From NCBI GenBank assembly GCA_016649585.1, contig JAENXH010000073.1:1-6905 (forward strand): a stretch of 6,905 nucleotides of DNA, in the 5' to 3' direction. The stretch's first letter is position 1. The number at the start of each line of letters is the position of its first letter. Origin of the DNA: Methanosarcinales archaeon. GTDB lineage: Archaea > Halobacteriota > Syntropharchaeia > Alkanophagales > Methanospirareceae. Of this stretch, positions 1 to 5,214 are shown in pieces. Under the pieces are notes generated by a model. It did no database searches. It had not been told where the DNA came from and worked only from the letters and a program-made list of their open reading frames with translations. The position numbers and the translations under genes were made by a program.

Positions 1-221
1 GAGTGAACTGCTTGCATGTTCGATGGGTTTCCTGTTAGTACACTGCCATCACCGTCTTTAAAGCATTTTTCAACCTCAGGCATCAAGTGTTGAAATAAAT
101 TATCCTCTAACTCTTCAGTGTAGGCAGGTCGTCCCCGATTACCCTTACTGCCAATCAACGGGATTCCATGATTTAGTGCCCATTGAATTTGCTTTGCAAG
201 AATGTATTCGTATGCATCCAT
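1..221 (-). CDS. Hypothetical protein, N-terminal part (runs off left edge)
   Basis: On the minus strand an open frame starts with ATG at 221-219 and stays open for 73 codons to the window edge, so only the N-terminal part is seen. The peptide begins MDAYEYILAKQIQWALNHGI and is followed by a glycine/arginine-rich turn (GSKGNRGRP) and then an acidic helical stretch. The composition is that of a normal soluble protein, with no signal peptide or membrane segment. I do not recognise the family and assign no function. The gene points away from the metal-cofactor cluster and lies next to recombinase debris, so it probably belongs to a different, possibly mobile, neighbourhood. No clear ribosome binding site precedes the start. 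Confidence 0.55.
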   Translation of the reverse strand, partial: MDAYEYILAKQIQWALNHGIPLIGSKGNRGRPAYTEELEDNLFQHLMPEVEKCFKDGDGSVLTGNPSNMQAVH

Positions 222-247
222 TCTTATCCTAAGTGCTAACAACTTAA

Positions 248-382
248 TTATACAGAGATATCATAAGCCACGGCATGTCCGATAACTCCGGTATATCCTT
301 CCATTTTAGCTGTATATCCGAAGTTGACTTCGTATATACCTCCCTTTAGCAGACTGCTAATCTTCATATCTTTCAACTCCAT
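248..382 (-). CDS. Possible small ORF of 44 residues, unrecognised
   Basis: A short open frame on the minus strand runs from ATG (382-380) to TAA (250-248), 26 bases before the start of the next minus-strand gene. Its product begins MELKDMKISSLLKGGIYEVN and ends in a small hydrophobic/aromatic stretch (VIGHAVAYDISV). The balanced amino-acid composition suggests real or formerly real coding sequence, but I do not recognise it and see no good ribosome binding site. It could equally be a remnant of a longer gene, since the sequence just upstream on the same strand is a decayed recombinase. An internal ATG at 367-365 is an alternative start. Confidence 0.35.
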   Translation of the reverse strand: MELKDMKISSLLKGGIYEVNFGYTAKMEGYTGVIGHAVAYDISV

Positions 383-384
383 TT

Positions 385-646
385 TCAATATACGATTTCT
401 TCATTATTAAATCTAACGTTTGGGCTTTTTGTATTAGCCTGATCTTTATTAGGTACTCACATGCGTATATACCTTTTCGTTGTCGTCTTTGAGCTTTTGA
501 ACTCCAGCAACTCTTGAATATACCTCTAACCCACACCGCTTTCCAGTAGATGCGTACGTAGCGAAACTATGCCTGAGAATCTGAATGAACCGTGACATAT
601 CTTTTCCTTTGCTTTTATAATAACGAAGAACTTTAACAGGAGATAC
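385..646 (-). pseudogene. Broken tyrosine recombinase (Xer/phage integrase type), C-terminal fragment
   Basis: Read across three frames, the minus strand spells the C-terminal core of a tyrosine recombinase. LRHSFAT comes first; in the next frame follow HLLESGVG, a stop, then RYIQELLEFKSSKTTTK; back in the first frame comes VYTHVST, followed in a third frame by NKDQANTKSPN. Intact relatives read LRHSFATHLLESG.DLRYIQELLGHKSSKTT.IYTHVST. The first shift coincides with a tandem TACG duplication at 553-560. The LGH motif with the late catalytic histidine has become LEF, and an upstream HxxR histidine (VHS) is also out of frame. The active-site tyrosine of YTHVS survives, but the protein cannot be made intact. 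The N-terminal part is missing, because the upstream side runs into the promoter of the regulator gene. It is therefore a dead integrase remnant, marking past insertion activity at the left border. Confidence 0.75.
612..623 (+). promoter_or_regulatory. Candidate archaeal TATA box for the UPF0251 gene
   Basis: The sequence CTTTTATAATAA resembles an archaeal box A. A start of transcription about 25 bases downstream would fall near 643-645, just before the palindrome at 647-658. An alternative is that the AT-rich palindrome core is itself the TATA element and the transcript is leaderless, since it lies about 25 bases before the start codon. The sequence does not decide between them. Confidence 0.4.
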
Positions 647-658
647 GAATATATATTC
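647..658. promoter_or_regulatory. Palindromic operator candidate, copy 1
   Basis: GAATATATATTC is a perfect 12-base inverted repeat 17 bases before the start codon of the UPF0251 regulator. With its right flank, the 16 bases at 647-662 (GAATATATATTCATAT) recur exactly at 1985-2000 in front of the NifX operon. Its place at the likely promoter suggests autoregulation, but AT-rich palindromes can arise by chance near TATA boxes. Confidence 0.5.
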
Positions 659-675
659 ATATATAATATAAAACC

Positions 676-1068
676 ATGCCAGGTAGAAGACGATGTAGAT
701 GCGTAGGCTTTCAGCCAAATTTCCTTTACTTCGAGCCGCGGTTCGAGCCGCGTGGCCGGGATGGAAGCCCCGGCTCAGAGCTGGAGGAGAGCGTATTGAA
801 GGTGGATGAGCTGGAGAGTATACGACTGAAAGACCACCTACGGCTGAGTCAAGAGGAAGCTGCGGAAAGAATGGGGGTTTCGCAGCCTACGTTCCATCGG
901 ATATTAAGCGAAGCACATCGAAAGATAGCCGAAGCCTTCGTCGAAGGTAAAGCTATACGAATAGAAGGAGGTAACTATATGATAACCAAGGAGGCCGCCC
1001 ATGTGCCCCCTCCGAAGGTGCCATGTTGCTGGAGGGGAGGACGGTATGGGCGTGATAGAATGCTTTGA
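676..1068 (+). CDS. UPF0251 (DUF134) family helix-turn-helix protein, putative transcriptional regulator
   Basis: This 130-residue protein matches the UPF0251/DUF134 family. It has a basic, cysteine-containing N terminus (MPGRRRCRC), then the conserved stretch VDELESIRLKD (residues 43-53), a helix-turn-helix of the sigma-70 region 4 type at about 58-78 (LSQEEAAERMGVSQPT), and the family signature IEGGNY (96-101). The C terminus carries a further pair of cysteines (PCCWRGG), so metal or Fe-S sensing is possible though not shown. Members of this family are DNA-binding by inference and often lie beside NifX-type and Mrp genes. Here the gene opens the plus-strand cluster and follows a palindrome that is repeated before the NifX operon, which makes it the likely local regulator. 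The start at 676 fits the conserved N terminus. No Shine-Dalgarno site is present, in keeping with a leaderless or short-leader transcript. A perfect GGAGGT before an in-frame ATG at 979 is probably only the codons of the conserved EGGNY motif. Confidence 0.88.
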   Translation: MPGRRRCRCVGFQPNFLYFEPRFEPRGRDGSPGSELEESVLKVDELESIRLKDHLRLSQEEAAERMGVSQPTFHRILSEAHRKIAEAFVEGKAIRIEGGNYMITKEAAHVPPPKVPCCWRGGRYGRDRML

Positions 1069-1115
1069 TTTATGGTTTGTTTAAGGCTTGGTTAGTTAGG
1101 AGTGATAAATGAAAT

Positions 1116-1967
1116 ATGAGTGCAGAAAAAGAAGAAGAAGAAACGAAAAGTCAAATGAGAGAGCAACACGAGGCAGTAGAAGCGAGTATGGCAAAAGTAA
1201 AGCATAAGATAATGGTGATGAGTGGCAAAGGGGGCGTGGGAAAAACAACGGTAGCGGCAAATCTCGCGTTCGCGCTCGGCATGAGAGGTTTAGACGTTGG
1301 ATTGATGGATGCAGATATACACGGACCGGACATTCCGATGATATTGGGGATAGAGGACAAGCGACCTGAGATATCAGGGGAAAAAATATCGCCCATTGCA
1401 GTCACACCGAGGCTGAAAGCGATGTCCATAGGCTTTCTGATATCAGACAGAGATTCGCCAATCATCTGGCGAGGACCGATGAAGATGAATGCGATAAGAC
1501 AATTCCTTTCAGATGTGGATTGGGGCGAGCTGGACTACTTGGTTGTTGACCTCCCACCGGGGACGGGCGACGAGCCGCTCAGTGTTGTGCAGTTGATAAA
1601 AAAAGTAGATGGTGCGATCATTGTTACAACGCCGCAGGACTTAGCTTTGCTTGACTCACGAAAGGCGGTAAACTTCTCGGGGGTCTTGAAAGTGCCGGTG
1701 ATAGGCATAGTAGAGAACATGAGTGGGTTTGTGTGCCCGCACTGTGGAAAAGAGGTAAACATTTTCAAGTATGGCGGCGGTGAGAGAGCTGCGAGTGAAT
1801 TAGGCGTGCCGTTCCTCGGTAGAGTGCCACTTGACCCGCAGATGGTAGAAGCTGCGGATAGCGGAACCCCATTTGTTATGCAAAAGGAATCGAAAGTAAA
1901 AGAGGCATTTGAGCACATTGTGGAGAATGTGCGAGCTTTTGTGGAAGGCACGGAAGAAAAGAAGTAA
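1116..1967 (+). CDS. mrp: Mrp/NBP35/ApbC-type P-loop ATPase, Fe-S cluster carrier
   Basis: The 283-residue product is a cytosolic SIMIBI-class ATPase of the Mrp/NBP35 family, which carries Fe-S clusters and transfers them to target proteins. It shows the deviant Walker A GKGGVGKT (37-44), the switch region DADIHGPDIP (65-74), the Walker B segment VVDLPPGTGDE (143-153), and the paired cysteines CPHC (C207, C210) that bind a bridging cluster between two subunits. The first 30 residues are a charged, lysine/glutamate-rich extension. Length is normal for archaeal members. A ribosome binding site (AGGAGTGAT, 1098-1106) lies nine bases before the start; ATGs at codons 14 and 25 are alternatives. 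The gene follows the regulator by 47 bases. In Desulfovibrio a related Mrp protein is encoded in the orange-protein gene set, so here it may serve the NifX-type proteins downstream. That role is inference; the family call is firm. Confidence 0.95.
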   Translation: MSAEKEEEETKSQMREQHEAVEASMAKVKHKIMVMSGKGGVGKTTVAANLAFALGMRGLDVGLMDADIHGPDIPMILGIEDKRPEISGEKISPIAVTPRLKAMSIGFLISDRDSPIIWRGPMKMNAIRQFLSDVDWGELDYLVVDLPPGTGDEPLSVVQLIKKVDGAIIVTTPQDLALLDSRKAVNFSGVLKVPVIGIVENMSGFVCPHCGKEVNIFKYGGGERAASELGVPFLGRVPLDPQMVEAADSGTPFVMQKESKVKEAFEHIVENVRAFVEGTEEKK

Positions 1968-1979
1968 CTTTTATATATT
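1968..1979 (+). promoter_or_regulatory. Candidate TATA box of the NifX operon
   Basis: CTTTTATATATT, directly after the Mrp stop codon, is a strong archaeal box A candidate. Transcription would begin near 1999-2001, so the palindrome at 1982-1999 would sit between the TATA box and the start point, where a bound protein would block initiation. The T-rich stretch could also help end transcription of the Mrp gene. Confidence 0.55.
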
Positions 1980-1981
1980 GT

Positions 1982-1999
1982 TATGAATATATATTCATA
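1982..1999. promoter_or_regulatory. Palindromic operator candidate, copy 2 (18-base perfect inverted repeat)
   Basis: TATGAATATATATTCATA is a perfect 18-base palindrome. Sixteen bases at 1985-2000 are identical to 647-662 in front of the UPF0251 gene. It lies between the candidate TATA box and the start codon of the NifX-type gene at 2041. Two copies in the only two strong promoter regions of the cluster suggest one shared DNA-binding regulator, plausibly the UPF0251 protein. Confidence 0.6.
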
Positions 2000-2040
2000 T
2001 AGAGAAAGAAAAAAATCAAAAAGGGAAAGGTGAAAAAAAG

Positions 2041-2646
2041 ATGAAGATATGTGTAACCGCAGCGGCGGGTGATTTGAATGCGCAGGTAGACCCGCGATTT
2101 GGACGATGCCAATACTTCGTAATCGTTGATTCTGACACAATGGCGTTCGAAGCGATGGCAAACGACGCCATGAACGCGCCGGGTGGCGCGGGGGTTCAAG
2201 CGGCGCAAGCAATGGTTAACAAAGGAGTAAACGTAGTTATCTCAGAGAATATGGGTCCCAATGCGTTTCAGGTTCTCTCTACCGCTGGCGTGAAGGTTGC
2301 AACGGGCGCGTATGGCACGGTGAAAGAAGCAGTCGAGATGTACAAGAGCGGTAAACTAAGCGAGACGGGAACTTCGACTGTCGCCGCTCACGCTGGTATG
2401 GGTGCTGGAATGGGTACCGGATCTGGTATGAGTATGGGAGGCGGACGAGGCGGCGGAGGAGGTCGTGGCATGGGCAGAGGTATGGGACTTGGCATGCAGC
2501 AGCAACCAATGCCTCAGCAACCACAAGCGCCACAAGCACCTCGAACGAAAGAGGAAGAACTCGAACAGTTATCGAATATGGCAAGTAAGTTGGAGAAAGA
2601 GATGGAAGAAGTGAAGAAAAGAATAGAGGCACTTAAAAAGAGGTGA
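2041..2646 (+). CDS. NifX/MTH1175-type (dinitrogenase Fe-Mo cofactor family) protein with Gly/Met-rich linker and coiled-coil tail
   Basis: Residues 1-113 form a NifX/NifB C-terminal/MTH1175-type domain of the RNase H-like fold. It opens MKICVTAAAG, followed by the family motif DPRFGRCQYF (17-26), a central VNVVISENMGPNAF segment (63-76) and the closing GTVKEAVEMYKSGKL (92-106). Such domains bind metal-sulfur cofactors: NifX and NafY hold Fe-Mo cofactor precursors, and the Desulfovibrio orange protein holds a Mo-Cu sulfide cluster. After it comes an unusual low-complexity linker (about 119-152) of glycine, arginine and regularly spaced methionines, a Gln/Pro stretch (153-168), then a charged coiled coil (169-201) like that of the DUF5320 protein encoded two genes later. 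The start has a good ribosome binding site, AGGTGA at 2028-2033. The gene leads an apparent operon. Its stop codon lies inside the ribosome binding site of the next gene, pointing to translational coupling. The bound cofactor cannot be read from sequence. Confidence 0.9.
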   Translation: MKICVTAAAGDLNAQVDPRFGRCQYFVIVDSDTMAFEAMANDAMNAPGGAGVQAAQAMVNKGVNVVISENMGPNAFQVLSTAGVKVATGAYGTVKEAVEMYKSGKLSETGTSTVAAHAGMGAGMGTGSGMSMGGGRGGGGGRGMGRGMGLGMQQQPMPQQPQAPQAPRTKEEELEQLSNMASKLEKEMEEVKKRIEALKKR

Positions 2647-2651
2647 TATTG

Positions 2652-2849
2652 ATGCCACAAGGAGGAAGAGGTCAAGGAGTAGGAGGCGGAGGTCAGGGTC
2701 AAGGCAAAGGAAGAATGGGTGGCCGTGGATTGGGTCCTGATGGAGACTGCCGATGCCCACAGTGCGGCCATACAATGCCACATCAAGCAGGAGTGCCATG
2801 CTACCAGCAGACCTGTCCGAAATGCGGGTCTAAGATGGTGAGGCCATAA
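2652..2849 (+). CDS. Gly-rich small zinc-ribbon protein
   Basis: The 65-residue product has a glycine/arginine-rich N-terminal half (1-31) with no hydrophobic core, then a compact Cys-rich module. C33 precedes C35-x2-C38-G, then come PHQAGVPC (43-50) and C55-P-x-C58-G. The CxxCG and CPxCG pairs are zinc-ribbon or rubredoxin-like knuckles, and the conserved-looking PHxxGxPC between them occurs in small proteins encoded beside NifX-type genes in anaerobes, from what I recall of the family. Its function is unknown; metal binding is the safest statement. The start at 2652 was chosen because AGGTGAT at 2641-2647 is a ribosome binding site four bases upstream. A GTG at 2643 would give three more residues but lies inside that site. 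The gene is tightly coupled to the NifX-type gene. Confidence 0.82.
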   Translation: MPQGGRGQGVGGGGQGQGKGRMGGRGLGPDGDCRCPQCGHTMPHQAGVPCYQQTCPKCGSKMVRP

Positions 2850-2874
2850 AAATATAGGGGGCGTATACTAAAAA

Positions 2875-3180
2875 ATGGCTGGAAATAGACACAGAAATAT
2901 GTATTATATGACAGGATTGCCGGGCTGGATGAGATTCGTGTATTCTCCGGGCTGGATAGGTAGAAGTCCAACAGGAATGCCGCCAGGTGCGCAGTATCTC
3001 ATGCAGACAGGGCAGATGCCGCAGTTTGCTTCCCGGATGCAGCAGCAAGCGCCTGTTGCACCAGCACCGGCACCAGCAATGCCCAAGGAGCAGGAGATTT
3101 CAATGCTTGAATCGCAGGCTCAGATGCTTGGCGACCAGTTAGAGCAGATAAAGAAACGATTGGAAGAGCTCAAGAAGTAA
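2875..3180 (+). CDS. DUF5320 family protein with C-terminal coiled coil
   Basis: The 101-residue product fits DUF5320, small proteins found beside NifX-type and MinD-type genes in anaerobic bacteria and archaea. The N-terminal part contains the characteristic aromatic block NMYYMTGLPGWMRF (8-21) and a second PGW turn. A Gln/Met-rich then Ala/Pro-rich linker follows (about 46-69, ending in a PAPAPAMP run). The last 30 residues form a charged coiled coil with heptad-like leucines (SQAQMLGDQLEQIKKRLEEL). No cysteines, membrane segment or signal peptide are present. The tail closely resembles those of the NifX-type protein at 2041 and the broken ferredoxin at 6118, suggesting that these proteins associate through it. 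Function is otherwise unknown. Only a weak purine-rich site (AGGGGG, 2856-2861) precedes the start. The gap to the upstream gene is 25 bases. Confidence 0.8.
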   Translation: MAGNRHRNMYYMTGLPGWMRFVYSPGWIGRSPTGMPPGAQYLMQTGQMPQFASRMQQQAPVAPAPAPAMPKEQEISMLESQAQMLGDQLEQIKKRLEELKK

Positions 3181-3200
3181 CGCAGATAGCTATTCCATCT

Positions 3201-3213
3201 TCTATTTTTAAAG
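3201..3213 (+). promoter_or_regulatory. Candidate TATA element or T-rich terminator
   Basis: TCTATTTTTAAAG lies in the 61-base gap between the DUF5320 and ferredoxin genes. As a TATA box it would place a transcript start near 3234, just before the ferredoxin ATG at 3242, which has no ribosome binding site; a short-leader transcript would explain that. The T-run could instead end the upstream transcript. Either way it suggests an operon boundary here. Confidence 0.35.
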
Positions 3214-3241
3214 AATGTAGCAGTTATTTTACCATTTGAAA

Positions 3242-3448
3242 ATGGCAATTCCGGTAGTCGAACAGAAACTGTGCACTGGTTGTGGGGAATGTGTGGAGAT
3301 GTGTGAAGCGAACGCAGTTGAAATAGCAGGCGAAAAAGCACGAGTAGACTATCGCAAATGTTACAACAACTATAATGGAAATAATGGAAGCAATTGTAGT
3401 GCTTGTGTGGAAGTATGTCCCAGAGGCGCAATTATATTGGTAGATTAA
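3242..3448 (+). CDS. Dicluster [4Fe-4S] ferredoxin with an Asn-rich insertion in the second cluster motif
   Basis: This 68-residue protein is a small cytosolic electron carrier. The first cluster motif is standard: C11-x2-C14-x2-C17-x3-C21, followed by Glu instead of the usual Pro. The second begins at C40, but eleven residues rich in asparagine and glycine (YNNYNGNNGSN) separate it from C52-x2-C55-x3-C59-P, where two are usual. All eight cysteines remain, so both clusters may still form with an enlarged loop. Part of the loop is encoded by a perfect 9-base tandem repeat (ATAATGGAA at 3372-3380 and 3381-3389). The ATG at 3242 is preferred to the TTG two codons earlier. No ribosome binding site is seen. 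The scaffold fusion gene follows after 16 bases, so the protein probably feeds electrons or clusters to that system. Confidence 0.9.
   Translation: MAIPVVEQKLCTGCGECVEMCEANAVEIAGEKARVDYRKCYNNYNGNNGSNCSACVEVCPRGAIILVD
3372..3389 (+). repeat. 9-base tandem duplication inside the ferredoxin gene
   Basis: ATAATGGAA occurs twice head to tail and in frame, giving the repeated residues YNG-NNG in the loop between the first two cysteines of the second cluster motif. This is the trace expected of replication slippage. Confidence 0.85.
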
Positions 3449-3464
3449 ATGTACGGTGATTGGA

Positions 3465-4331
3465 ATGGATAAAAGGAAAAGAGAAGGAACAAAGATTGAG
3501 GAGCGGGAATTTTCATATTTAGACGAGCTTATAGAGAGTATAGAGGAGCGAATAAAGAAGGAGGAGCGTGAGATATACACTGAAAGGACACTTAAAGAGG
3601 CATATAATCCGAAAAACGTAGGTGAGTTGAATAATCCTGATGGCGCTGCCAGAATAACGGGTCCTTGTGGTGATACCGTGCAGATACATCTACAACTCGA
3701 GGGTGATAGAATCATTGATAGTAAATTCATAACTGATGGTTGTGGTGCTTTAACTGCATGTGGAAGTGTGGTTACCGAAATGGTAAGGGGTAAAACCATC
3801 GAAGAAGCGTTCATGGTAGAGGATAAGGACATTTTATCAACTTTAGGTGGTTTACCGGAGGAGAACGTTCATTGCGCTCTGCTTGCGGCGAATACGCTGA
3901 GAGCGGCTCTGGAGAATTATAAAAATAGGAATGAGAATGAGAAGAGGAACAAAGAGAAGGGAGGTGGAGATATGAAACTATGCATTCCCACGCTGGGAAA
4001 TGGTGGATTGGATGATTTAGTAAGCGAGCATTTTGGGAGAGCACCAACGTTTACCGTTGTGGATATGGCGAATAGCGGGGTGAAAGTAGTGGAGAATACC
4101 GGGGAACATTTTGGCGGCGTTGGAAATACACCGGAACTCGTAGCTGGAGCAGGCGCGGAAATAATGCTCTGTTCTGGATTAGGACCTCGTGCAATCAGCA
4201 TGTTTGAACAGTTAGGGATAGAGGTGTATGTGGGCGCTAGCGGTACGGTGCAGGACGCAATCAACGCTTTTCAGGCTGGAGAGCTTCTTGAAGCCAGTGA
4301 CGCCAATGCGTGCAAAGAACACCGGCATTAA
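3465..4331 (+). CDS. Fusion protein: IscU/NifU-type Fe-S scaffold domain plus NifX-type domain
   Basis: The 288-residue product has three parts. Residues 1-45 are a charged helical extension. Residues about 46-152 are an IscU/NifU N-terminal-type scaffold, starting YNPKNVGELNNPDG and keeping all ligands used to build a cluster: C68 with D70 (GPCGD), C93 (DGCGA) and C137 (VHC). An asparagine/lysine-rich linker (153-169) leads to a NifX/MTH1175-type domain (170-288) with SEHFGRAPTF (187-196) and GTVQDAINAFQAGEL (260-274), ending in a Cys/His-containing tail. The protein would assemble an Fe-S cluster and hold or pass on a metal-sulfur cofactor in one chain. The start at 3465 is supported by GGTGAT at 3455-3460, four bases upstream; the GTG at 3456 lies inside that site. 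A perfect ribosome binding site and ATG at the domain border suggest that the second half may also be made separately. Confidence 0.9.
   Translation: MDKRKREGTKIEEREFSYLDELIESIEERIKKEEREIYTERTLKEAYNPKNVGELNNPDGAARITGPCGDTVQIHLQLEGDRIIDSKFITDGCGALTACGSVVTEMVRGKTIEEAFMVEDKDILSTLGGLPEENVHCALLAANTLRAALENYKNRNENEKRNKEKGGGDMKLCIPTLGNGGLDDLVSEHFGRAPTFTVVDMANSGVKVVENTGEHFGGVGNTPELVAGAGAEIMLCSGLGPRAISMFEQLGIEVYVGASGTVQDAINAFQAGELLEASDANACKEHRH
3959..3974 (+). promoter_or_regulatory. Internal ribosome binding site and in-frame ATG at the domain border
   Basis: GGGAGGTG at 3959-3966 is followed five bases later by ATG at 3972-3974, in frame with the fusion and exactly at the first residue of the NifX-type domain. 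Initiation here would give a free 119-residue protein, the normal length of stand-alone family members. The same bases encode the GGGD end of the linker. Confidence 0.65.
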
Positions 4332-4365
4332 TAAACTCGCAACGTAACAAAACGATGGTGAACGG

Positions 4366-5214
4366 ATGATTATTTCGGTAGCAAGCGGCAAAGGCGGCAC
4401 TGGAAAGACCACCGTGGCGTTAAATCTTGCCCTGTCGCTTTCGAACGTGCAAGTGCAATTACTCGATTGCGATGTCGAAGAGCCAAATTCACATATTTTC
4501 CTTAACCCTGTGATCGAGGAGACGAAGCCGGCGCAGACTCTGGTGCCAAAGGTCAACTACGAGTTGTGTGATTACTGTGGGAAGTGCGCTCCAGCATGTG
4601 AATACAACGCTCTTGTGGTACTACCTGAAAAAGAAGTTATGGTGTTCCCCGAACTCTGTCACGGCTGCGGTTTATGCTCTTTAGTCTGTCCGCAGGAAGC
4701 GATCAGCGAGGAACCACGAGAGATTGGAGTTATCAAAAAAGGAAGGAGTGGTGACGGTAAAATAGACCTTGTGTACGGGCTGCTGAATATCGGAGAAGTG
4801 AAAGCAACACCGCTGATAGACCAGGTAAAAGCGGAGCTTAATCCTGCGAAGACCGTTATTATTGATGTGCCGCCGGGAACGGCATGTCCAGTGATTGCAG
4901 CGGTGCAAAGCACTGATTACTGTATTCTCGTGACTGAGCCCACGCCGTTTGGACTCTACGATTTGAAGCTTGCGGTTGAAGTGCTCCGAGTGCTCAAGAT
5001 TCCGTTCGGTATAGTCGTCAATAAAGCGGGGATTGGAGATCGAAAGGTCTATGAGTACTGCGCGAAAGAAGGAATTCCAATTTTACTTGAAATCCCGCAT
5101 GACAAGCGAATTGCACGGTATTATTCAGAGGGCGTGCCCTTTGTGAGAGAGATGCCCGAGTGGGAGGAGCGATTTGCAGGGATGATGAAGAGCATTAAGG
5201 AATACGTGGGATGA
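4366..5214 (+). CDS. MinD-superfamily P-loop ATPase with inserted dicluster ferredoxin domain, copy 1
   Basis: The 282-residue product belongs to the COG1149-type ATPases. The deviant Walker A is GKGGTGKT (8-15) and the switch region is DCDVEEPN (34-41). A complete 2[4Fe-4S] ferredoxin domain is inserted at about 62-115: C68-x2-C71-x2-C74-x3-C78 and C98-x2-C101-x2-C104-x3-C108-P. The Walker B segment is VIIDVPPGTACP (164-175), with C174 next to the active site. The likely role is ATP-driven electron transfer or cluster handling on partner proteins in the cytosol, as proposed for the paired ATPases of the Desulfovibrio orange-protein set. The start at 4366 has GGTGA at 4357-4361. It follows the scaffold fusion by 34 bases and overlaps the next, related gene by four. 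The family call is firm; the partner and substrate are inferred from neighbours. Confidence 0.95.
   Translation: MIISVASGKGGTGKTTVALNLALSLSNVQVQLLDCDVEEPNSHIFLNPVIEETKPAQTLVPKVNYELCDYCGKCAPACEYNALVVLPEKEVMVFPELCHGCGLCSLVCPQEAISEEPREIGVIKKGRSGDGKIDLVYGLLNIGEVKATPLIDQVKAELNPAKTVIIDVPPGTACPVIAAVQSTDYCILVTEPTPFGLYDLKLAVEVLRVLKIPFGIVVNKAGIGDRKVYEYCAKEGIPILLEIPHDKRIARYYSEGVPFVREMPEWEERFAGMMKSIKEYVG

Noticed and set aside
291..525. Repeated GTATATA-like words (for example CGTATATACC at 331 and 464)
   Set aside because: They are short, unevenly spaced and explained by similar Val/Ile-Tyr codons and AT-rich sequence in the minus-strand frames; no CRISPR or direct-repeat array is present.
449..718. 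An 89-residue minus-strand ORF read as one intact protein
   Set aside because: The first 25 or so codons are only the reverse of the regulator's promoter and start. The rest switches frames relative to real recombinase sequence, so it is part of a pseudogene, not a gene.
965..1068. Possible internal start at ATG 979 behind a perfect GGAGGT within the UPF0251 gene
   Set aside because: The GGAGGT encodes the Gly-Gly of the conserved IEGGNY motif, and the resulting 30-residue peptide has no recognisable domain; coincidence is more likely.
1109..1207. 32-codon overlapping ORF (ATG 1109) at the ideal distance behind AGGAGTGAT, in a different frame from the Mrp gene
   Set aside because: The product is a basic lysine/arginine string that is just the frame-shifted reading of the Mrp N-terminal GAA/AAG codons, and the same ribosome site serves the Mrp start at 1116 acceptably.
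1535..2212. Long minus-strand ORF of 225 codons opposite the Mrp and NifX-type genes
   Set aside because: It lies antisense to two well-supported genes, crosses their promoter region, and has no recognisable domain; a shadow of plus-strand codon use.
3224..3832. Minus-strand ORF of 202 codons opposite the ferredoxin and scaffold genes
   Set aside because: It is antisense to clear family members and is serine/isoleucine-rich low-quality sequence with no motif.
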